A stretch of 64,000 nucleotides of DNA. Origin: Echinicola vietnamensis DSM 17526. Lineage in GTDB: Bacteria > Bacteroidota > Bacteroidia > Cytophagales > Cyclobacteriaceae. Where the stretch lies: the NCBI RefSeq assembly GCF_000325705.1, contig NC_019904.1:1930001-1994000 (forward strand), read 5' to 3'. The notes below the pieces were generated by a model, which saw only the letters and a list, made by a program, of their open reading frames with translations, ran no database searches and was not told where the DNA came from. Positions within the stretch are counted from its first letter, which is position 1; each line of letters starts with the position of its first letter. Both the position numbers and the translations under genes were made by a program. Below are positions 55,684-64,000 of this stretch, in pieces.

Positions 55684-56340
55684 ATGAAAACATTAGGACT
55701 CATACACACATCTGCCACATTGGTGCCGATTTTCCAGGCCCTTTGCGAGGAACATTTGCCAGATGTAAAGGTATTTAATATTGTCGATGACAGCTTGATC
55801 AAAGACGTGATCAGCAAAGGAAAGTTAACGCCCCATACGGCCAGGAGAGTGGTGGATTATGTGGGGTCTGCCGAGGCGGCAGGTGCCGATCAGATCATGG
55901 TGACCTGCTCCTCGATAGGGGCAGCGGTAGAGGCCGCGGCCGACTTGACCCAAGTTCCGGTGTTGCGGGTAGATCAGCCCATGGCAGATTTGGCTGTTCA
56001 GACTGGGGTGAGAATTGGAGTGGTAGCCACTTTGCCGACGACCTTGGAACCTACTTCTGACTTGGTGAGAAGAAGGGCAGACGTGATGGGAAAAGATATT
56101 AAATTGACCTCCAAGCTTTGCGAAGGTGCTTTTGAGGCCTTGATGGGAGGAGCTCCTGACCAGCACGATGAAATGGTTGCCGAAGCACTGAAAGCGCTGG
56201 CCAAAGAAGTAGATGTCATCCTTTTGGCGCAAGCCTCTATGGCCAGGGTAGTGGACAAGCTGGATGAAGCAGATAAAAAAGTGCCCATCGTGGCCAGTCC
56301 GCCTGAATCGGTGAAATACTTGGCGCGGAGCATGAAGTAG
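55684..56340 (+). CDS. Asp/Glu-racemase-superfamily protein with one of two catalytic cysteines
   Basis: 218 residues with the two-domain racemase fold: LGLIHTSATLVPIF at the N-terminus, Cys75 in MVTCSSIG at the first catalytic position, and VRIGVVATLPTTL opening the second domain. At the second catalytic position, about residue 185, the sequence reads ILLAQASMARV, with no cysteine. Amino-acid racemases need both cysteines, so a two-base racemase is unlikely. The same superfamily contains maleate isomerase and arylmalonate decarboxylase. In this operon it may act on an acid intermediate or product. It follows the kinase by 109 bp. Confidence 0.8.
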   Translation: MKTLGLIHTSATLVPIFQALCEEHLPDVKVFNIVDDSLIKDVISKGKLTPHTARRVVDYVGSAEAAGADQIMVTCSSIGAAVEAAADLTQVPVLRVDQPMADLAVQTGVRIGVVATLPTTLEPTSDLVRRRADVMGKDIKLTSKLCEGAFEALMGGAPDQHDEMVAEALKALAKEVDVILLAQASMARVVDKLDEADKKVPIVASPPESVKYLARSMK

Positions 56341-56418
56341 CACCTTTAGCCTGATCCCAATCCTCCAAACCTTACCACCTTAGAACATTCTACCCTTATA
56401 ACCCCCATAACCTAACCC

Positions 56419-57699
56419 ATGCAGCGGACTCGGAAGTTTCTTTTATTCAGTTCACCTGTCATCTTCATCGTTTTTGGTATTGCCTTGGCGATGGGATTTA
56501 CCGATGTCTGGAAAATCAGTGCCGTAGCATGCAGTGTGGTGTTTTCGTTGGGGCTTGGCGCTTCCAAGCGGTTTGGTGGGTATCAGTATACGGCGTGGAT
56601 CATGACCGCCGTGGTAGCCGGGATGATTTACCCAACCGCCTTTTTGCAGTGGGGAGATGTGGATTTGCGAAACAAATGGCTGATATTATTTGTCGTACAG
56701 GCGGTGATGTTTGGCATGGGCATCCAGATGAGTTTACAGGATTTTTCCAATTTGGCCAGCACCGGAAAGGGTGTTGTTGTAGGCTTATTGAGCCAGTTCA
56801 GCATCATGCCGTTAGTAGGTTTTATGCTGACCAATCTGTTTGATTTTGACCCTGAAATAGCCGCGGGGATCATCTTGATGGGGGCGTGCAGCAGCGGTTT
56901 GGCGTCAAACGTGATGGTGTATTTGGCCAGGGCCAATTTGGTTCTTTCAGTGACCGTGACGGCCATGGCGACCATGCTGGCGCCACTGATGACGCCTTTT
57001 TGGATGAAGACATTGGCGGGAACCTTGATCGATATCAAGTTTTTGGACATGATGTTCAATATTATCAAGATTGTACTCGTTCCCATTGGCGCAGCCTTGC
57101 TCCATGACTACCTGAAGAAGGCAGACAAGAACACGAAAAACCGAATTTATGGGGTGGCAGTGAGCTGCGCGGGGTACTTGATGCTTTTGCCATTTGGGCT
57201 TTGGCAGTTTTATGCAAGTCGTCTTTCTCCCGCTGCACTGCAATCCTTGGAATTGATGAATTTTTTTATGGGCGCAGTGGTATTTGGAGTGGCTTATCAC
57301 TTGTGCACCCGCCAATTCAAAAAGTTGGACAAGTTAATGCCGTATATTTCCATGTTTGGCATTGTGTATTTTACTACCGTGACTACGGCGGCAGGTCGGG
57401 ACAATCTCCTCCAGGTAGGCATGCTTTTGTTTTTGGTTGCGGTCATCCATAACGGGTTGGGGTACTTCTTCGGTTATTGGCTCAGCAGGTTGTTGGGTTT
57501 GGACATTCCTTCTGCAAGAGCAATGGCCTTGGAAGTAGGACTTCAAAATGGCGGCATGGCTTCTGGCCTGGCGGGCTCGATGGGCAAGCTGGGGACAGTG
57601 GGCTTGGCACCGGCGGTGTTCAGTCCATGGATGAATATCACCGGCTCCATATTGGCCAATTATTGGCGAAAAAGACCCGCCAATGAAAGGGATAACTGA
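56419..57699 (+). CDS. Bile acid:Na+ symporter-family (SBF) permease
   Basis: 426 residues with about ten transmembrane helices. SBF-family signatures: AVMFGMGIQMSLQDFSNL, GFMLTNLF, GIILMGACSSGLASNVMVYLARAN and a C-terminal ARAMALEVGLQNGGMASGLA. The ILMGACSSGLASN segment is the sodium/substrate crossover region of the family. Members carry organic anions such as bile acids, pantoate or sulfonates. Next to a sugar-acid kinase and RuBisCO-like protein it may import the acid substrate or export a product such as glycolate. It is the last gene of the cluster and is followed by a possible terminator. Confidence 0.88.
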   Translation: MQRTRKFLLFSSPVIFIVFGIALAMGFTDVWKISAVACSVVFSLGLGASKRFGGYQYTAWIMTAVVAGMIYPTAFLQWGDVDLRNKWLILFVVQAVMFGMGIQMSLQDFSNLASTGKGVVVGLLSQFSIMPLVGFMLTNLFDFDPEIAAGIILMGACSSGLASNVMVYLARANLVLSVTVTAMATMLAPLMTPFWMKTLAGTLIDIKFLDMMFNIIKIVLVPIGAALLHDYLKKADKNTKNRIYGVAVSCAGYLMLLPFGLWQFYASRLSPAALQSLELMNFFMGAVVFGVAYHLCTRQFKKLDKLMPYISMFGIVYFTTVTTAAGRDNLLQVGMLLFLVAVIHNGLGYFFGYWLSRLLGLDIPSARAMALEVGLQNGGMASGLAGSMGKLGTVGLAPAVFSPWMNITGSILANYWRKRPANERDN

Positions 57700-57732
57700 T
57701 TTTTTCAGTAATCTTTCGTTTGAATCACCTCT

Positions 57733-57757
57733 ACTGTCTCATGGATGGACAGTTTTT
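57733..57757 (+). terminator. Possible intrinsic terminator after SBF permease
   Basis: ACTGTC (57733-57738) pairs with GACAGT (57748-57753) over a 9-nt loop, followed by a T-tract. The stem is only 6 bp, so moderate support. Confidence 0.5.
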
Positions 57758-57909
57758 ATTTTTTTGGCTGCAGGGAGAGATGAATCACAGATAACTGGTT
57801 GATAGGTTGCTTATTTCGTTAATTTTTACGTTTTTTTAGTGAGCGTTTTTTAATATCCTTAGCACTTAATGTCTTTAGACGTGCATCAGAACAATTTTAA
57901 AACTGAAAA

Positions 57910-59007
57910 ATGAATTCTACACTAAAATTTAGTCAAATGATCCGCATTTTCCTGTTGTCTTTTTGTTTTTTAATCTTTTGTGGGAGCACCATTGCCCAGA
58001 CCGAAAGCGATTCCGTTATCCAAGTAGGATTTACAGGTTCCCAGCCTTTTGTGATCCCGGATTCGGAGGGTGATGGGATATCCGTGGACCTTTGGCGGGA
58101 TATTGCATTTGAGGGAAAATTGGATTACGAACTGACCCATTTCGAAGGGGTGTCTTCTGGTCTGGAGGCCGTTAAGAACCAGTCGATTGATGTTTTGGTG
58201 GGGCCGATTACCATCAATTCTGATCGTGCAGCTGAAGTCACTTTTTCTCAGCCGTTTTTTGAAACCGAGATGGCCATATTGGCACCCAAGATCGAGCAGG
58301 GCTTTTGGGATTACGTAAAACCGATCTTTAGCACCACCTTTTTGTTCGGCGTGTTGGGGCTTTTTTTGTTACTTTCCATTGTAGGGGTCTTGCTGTGGAT
58401 GGTCGAGCGTAAAACCCTTACCCCAGAAGGGAAAAATGGTACCGTCCGTGGAATCGGAAATGGTATCTGGCTGGCCATTGTGACCATGACCACTGTAGGG
58501 TATGGGGATTTTGCTCCTAAAACGCTCTCTGGAAGGGTCATTGTCGGCATTTGGATGATCATTTCCCTGATTACGGCGACCTCGTTTGTGGCGGGCATCG
58601 CCACGACCATTTCCCAGATCAAAGGCGAGGACGAAACCATTACCTCTCTTTTGCATTTGGAAGGAAAAAGAGTAGCTGTCCCCGACAATGAAAAAATCAT
58701 CGATAACATCACTACTGTCGGTGGCAGGCCTGCTCCGGTATCCGATATCCATGAGGGATTTGAGAAGCTTTCCAATGGGGATGTGGATGCCTTGGTGTAC
58801 GATGTCATTGCATTGGAGTATACCTACAGAAGCCATGATGAAGATGATTTTGTGCTTAGCAAAAAGAATATTCTTCCCCAGAATTATGGTTTTGCATTTC
58901 ATGAAGCTTCCAGTTTGAAGAGATTGGTGGACATCGAAATTCTAAAACTCAAAGAATCCGGTGAAATCCAAAAAGTCATCGACCGCTGGGTGAACAGTGG
59001 GGAGTAG
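57910..59007 (+). CDS. GluR0-like ligand-gated potassium channel
   Basis: 365 residues in the ionotropic glutamate receptor order. Signal peptide about 1-30 (ending IAQ); S1 ligand lobe about 36-135, with PITINSDRAAEVTFSQPFF containing the Arg that binds the ligand carboxylate in the family; TM1 about 141-165; P-loop with the potassium selectivity filter Thr195-Val-Gly-Tyr-Gly199 (TTVGYGDF); TM2 about 207-229; S2 lobe about 240-362. This is the arrangement of cyanobacterial GluR0, which is glutamate-gated and K+-selective. The ligand here is unknown but probably an amino acid. A terminator follows, so it is likely monocistronic. There is no obvious link to carbohydrate use. Confidence 0.9.
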   Translation: MNSTLKFSQMIRIFLLSFCFLIFCGSTIAQTESDSVIQVGFTGSQPFVIPDSEGDGISVDLWRDIAFEGKLDYELTHFEGVSSGLEAVKNQSIDVLVGPITINSDRAAEVTFSQPFFETEMAILAPKIEQGFWDYVKPIFSTTFLFGVLGLFLLLSIVGVLLWMVERKTLTPEGKNGTVRGIGNGIWLAIVTMTTVGYGDFAPKTLSGRVIVGIWMIISLITATSFVAGIATTISQIKGEDETITSLLHLEGKRVAVPDNEKIIDNITTVGGRPAPVSDIHEGFEKLSNGDVDALVYDVIALEYTYRSHDEDDFVLSKKNILPQNYGFAFHEASSLKRLVDIEILKLKESGEIQKVIDRWVNSGE

Positions 59008-59012
59008 TTTTA

Positions 59013-59035
59013 GGGGATTTCAAATCCCCTTTTTT
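59013..59035 (+). terminator. Intrinsic terminator after the channel gene
   Basis: GGGGATT / AATCCCC arms with a TCA loop (59013-59029) and six T residues, starting 5 bp after the stop codon. Its form is that of the 3-nt-loop hairpin family. Confidence 0.75.
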
Positions 59036-59121
59036 ATGGATTCAGAATTGTAATTCCTGAAGAGCGATTCTTTTCCAATCTTCTAATCTTTCAATTTTAC
59101 AATCTTCCAACCATCAGCCTA

Positions 59122-59141
59122 CCATGATAGCACAGGAAGGT
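59122..59141 (+). repeat. Short motif shared with 45341-45360
   Basis: CCATGATAGCACAGGAAGGT differs at one base from the copy at 45341. Both lie on the + strand, 70-110 bp before a gene start. Possible leader or operator sequence, or a repeat remnant. Confidence 0.4.
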
Positions 59142-59214
59142 AAAAACAGGGTGTTTTGTAATTTTATTGGACAAAATGAGAAATCTGCTTTGGGCAATTT
59201 CAATAAACGCCAAT

Positions 59215-60363
59215 ATGAAACAACCGATAACCTACCTATGTGCCTGGTCCTTATTGATAGGACTAGGTCTTAGCTGCTCTTCTAAAAATGAAAAAATCGC
59301 CGAAGAAGCTACGGCATCCAAGCCGGTGATAACCGAATCGGTGATGCAGCAGGTCTATGAGGAAATCAAAACGCCCCATAAATATGGTTTGGTAAAAATC
59401 CCGCCAAGCAACGATCTGAAAATGGACTGTCCCAGTATTTTCCGAGAAGGAGACAAGTGGTACATGACGTACCTGATTTATGGGGGGCGCGGTTACGAGA
59501 CATGGCTGGCAGAAAGTGACGATCTTTTGCATTGGGAAGACAAAGGAAAGATCATGTCTTTTTCGGATACCACGGACTGGGACATGAACCAAAAAGCAGG
59601 TTATATTGCCCTTCAGGATATGGAATGGGGCGGAAGTTACCACTGGGGCACGTATGAAGACAAGCATTGGATGAGCTATTTTGGCGGCAATACCCGTGGC
59701 TATGAAGCCGGTGTGTTGTCCATCGGTATGGCCTATACAGACCAAGCCCCCACCACCGCCCATGAATGGCAACGGCTAAAAGAGCCGGTGTTGACACCGC
59801 ATGATGAGGACGCGAGATGGTGGGACAACAGCACCATGTACAAAAACTCCATTATTAGGGACGAGGAAGAATATACCGGACACCCATTTGTCATGTACTA
59901 TAATGCCCGCGGCGACAGCATTAATCCTGGTCGGGGTGCCGAAAGGATAGCCATGGCAGTATCAGATGATATGGTGAATTGGAAGCGATATGGAGAGGCT
60001 CCACTGATCAATCACCATAAGGGGATCTCTGGGGATGCCTATATCCAGCAGATGGGGGAATTGTACGTGATGTTTTACTTTGGGGCTTTTTGGCCTGACA
60101 GGGAAAATACCACAGCTTTTAACCGATTTGCCGTTTCCAACAATTTAGTGGACTGGGTGGATTGGGAAGGAGCCGATTTGATCAGCCCTTCAGAGCCCTA
60201 TGATAATCTTTTTGCCCACAAATCCTTTGTGGTTAAGCACGATGGAGTAGTTTACCATTTCTATTGTGCGGTCAACAAAGATGAACAGCGAGGCATTGCG
60301 GTGGCTACCTCAAAAGACCTTGGCACAAGTGACTTGGATTTTCTTCCTTTGGAAAGGGAATAG
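59215..60363 (+). CDS. GH43-superfamily five-bladed beta-propeller lipoprotein
   Basis: The ATG at 59215 is chosen because it starts a lipoprotein signal (Cys21 in GLGLSCSS); in-frame starts at 59167 and 59176 would precede it. The propeller has acidic residues placed as in GH43/GH117/GH130-type enzymes: MDCPSIFREGDKWYMTYLIYG, WLAESDDLLHWEDKG, WWDNSTMYKNS, MAVSDDMVNWKRYG and GISGDAYIQQMGELYVMFYFG. The repeated S-D-D/N-x-x-x-W blade motif supports the fold. Substrate unknown; arabinose or galactose side chains would fit the surroundings. 382 residues. Confidence 0.7.
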   Translation: MKQPITYLCAWSLLIGLGLSCSSKNEKIAEEATASKPVITESVMQQVYEEIKTPHKYGLVKIPPSNDLKMDCPSIFREGDKWYMTYLIYGGRGYETWLAESDDLLHWEDKGKIMSFSDTTDWDMNQKAGYIALQDMEWGGSYHWGTYEDKHWMSYFGGNTRGYEAGVLSIGMAYTDQAPTTAHEWQRLKEPVLTPHDEDARWWDNSTMYKNSIIRDEEEYTGHPFVMYYNARGDSINPGRGAERIAMAVSDDMVNWKRYGEAPLINHHKGISGDAYIQQMGELYVMFYFGAFWPDRENTTAFNRFAVSNNLVDWVDWEGADLISPSEPYDNLFAHKSFVVKHDGVVYHFYCAVNKDEQRGIAVATSKDLGTSDLDFLPLERE

Positions 60364-60451
60364 AAGTGAGATGCTAGATTTGAGACATGATTATCAAGTA
60401 TTAAGAATCAAGAGGAAAGAACAAAGAATCAAGAGGAAAGATCGGAGAGCA
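60361..60451. repeat. Heptanucleotide tandem repeat, about 13 units
   Basis: In-phase 7-bp units start at the upstream stop codon (TAGAAGT, GAGATGC) and become AAGAATC / AAGAGGA / AAGAACA in the second half. Confidence 0.75.
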
Positions 60452-60508
60452 CGATGTTGTTCCTGGTTTGCAACCAGAAACTAGCAATAAGAGGGATTTG
60501 CAATCCCC
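60444..60508. repeat. Direct repeat copy 1 with two hairpins
   Basis: 65 bp that recur 205 bp downstream with four differences. Hairpin 1 is CTGGTT TGC AACCAG (60463-60477), spacer CTAGCAATAA, hairpin 2 GGGATT TGC AATCCC (60493-60507). Confidence 0.85.
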
Positions 60509-60532
60509 GAAATGCTTCCTAGGGCTACGCTC

Positions 60533-64000
<3,468 letters not shown>

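Noticed and set aside
55684..56340. Aspartate or glutamate racemase
   Set aside because: The second catalytic cysteine is missing, so the amino-acid racemase label is not supported.

Overview
The window looks like part of a chromosome from a marine or plant-associated Bacteroidota, most likely a member of the Cyclobacteriaceae (Echinicola/Cyclobacterium/Algoriphagus-like). The reasons are two SusC/SusD pairs, many secreted or lipoprotein glycoside hydrolases, A-rich leaders without clear Shine-Dalgarno sequences, and intergenic regions full of short palindromes. The genus is inferred, not shown. Every recognised gene is on the + strand except one AraC regulator and its small membrane-protein partner.

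Region 1 (1-17886) is a run of carbohydrate-active enzymes aimed at pectin, probably rhamnogalacturonan with its arabinan and galactan side chains. It holds a 5'-truncated PL26-like exo-rhamnogalacturonan lyase, a CE12-type rhamnogalacturonan acetylesterase, a GH51 arabinofuranosidase, an Asp-box beta-propeller lipoprotein, a Tat-exported TIM-barrel epimerase-like protein, a large alpha-uronidase-like lipoprotein and two GH2 enzymes. Region 2 (18377-38318) opens with the minus-strand AraC regulator/DUF998 pair. It continues with two tandem SusC/SusD pairs that share an upstream sequence element, then a parallel beta-helix enzyme, a cytoplasmic GH31, a Gfo/Idh/MocA oxidoreductase, a phytanoyl-CoA-dioxygenase-like protein and a sodium/solute symporter. 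Region 3 (38601-44972) has a GH78-type rhamnosidase, another GH2 and a TIM-barrel epimerase-like protein.

Region 4 (45468-57699) is the most unusual part: a catabolic cluster for a small, probably branched or acidic, sugar. It contains a MaoC hydratase, a solute-binding-protein homologue with no signal peptide, two tandem class III CoA-transferases, an amidohydrolase/lactonase, a RhaT-like permease and a Gfo/Idh/MocA dehydrogenase. These are followed by a RuBisCO-like protein only 2 nt from a DUF1537 sugar-acid kinase, then an Asp/Glu-racemase-fold protein and a bile-acid:Na+ symporter-family permease. The RuBisCO-like protein plus DUF1537 kinase pair is the signature known from D-apiose (3-oxo-isoapionate) catabolism. 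D-apiose is a branched pentose of rhamnogalacturonan II, so the secreted enzymes and this cluster may serve one pectin-degrading programme. The CoA-dependent half does not fit the published apiose routes as I know them and may be a separate or new branch.

Region 5 (57910-64000) has a GluR0-like ligand-gated potassium channel, a GH43-superfamily lipoprotein and a LacZ-type GH2 whose last residues run off the window.

Non-coding DNA is also structured. Heptanucleotide tandem repeats lie in at least eight intergenic regions. Short hairpins with a 3-nt loop, often in pairs, flank many genes, and one duplicated pair shows a compensatory base change. There are also two to three MITE-like elements and several intrinsic terminators, one of them directly in front of the RuBisCO-like gene. 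No rRNA, tRNA, CRISPR array, transposase gene or phage gene was seen.
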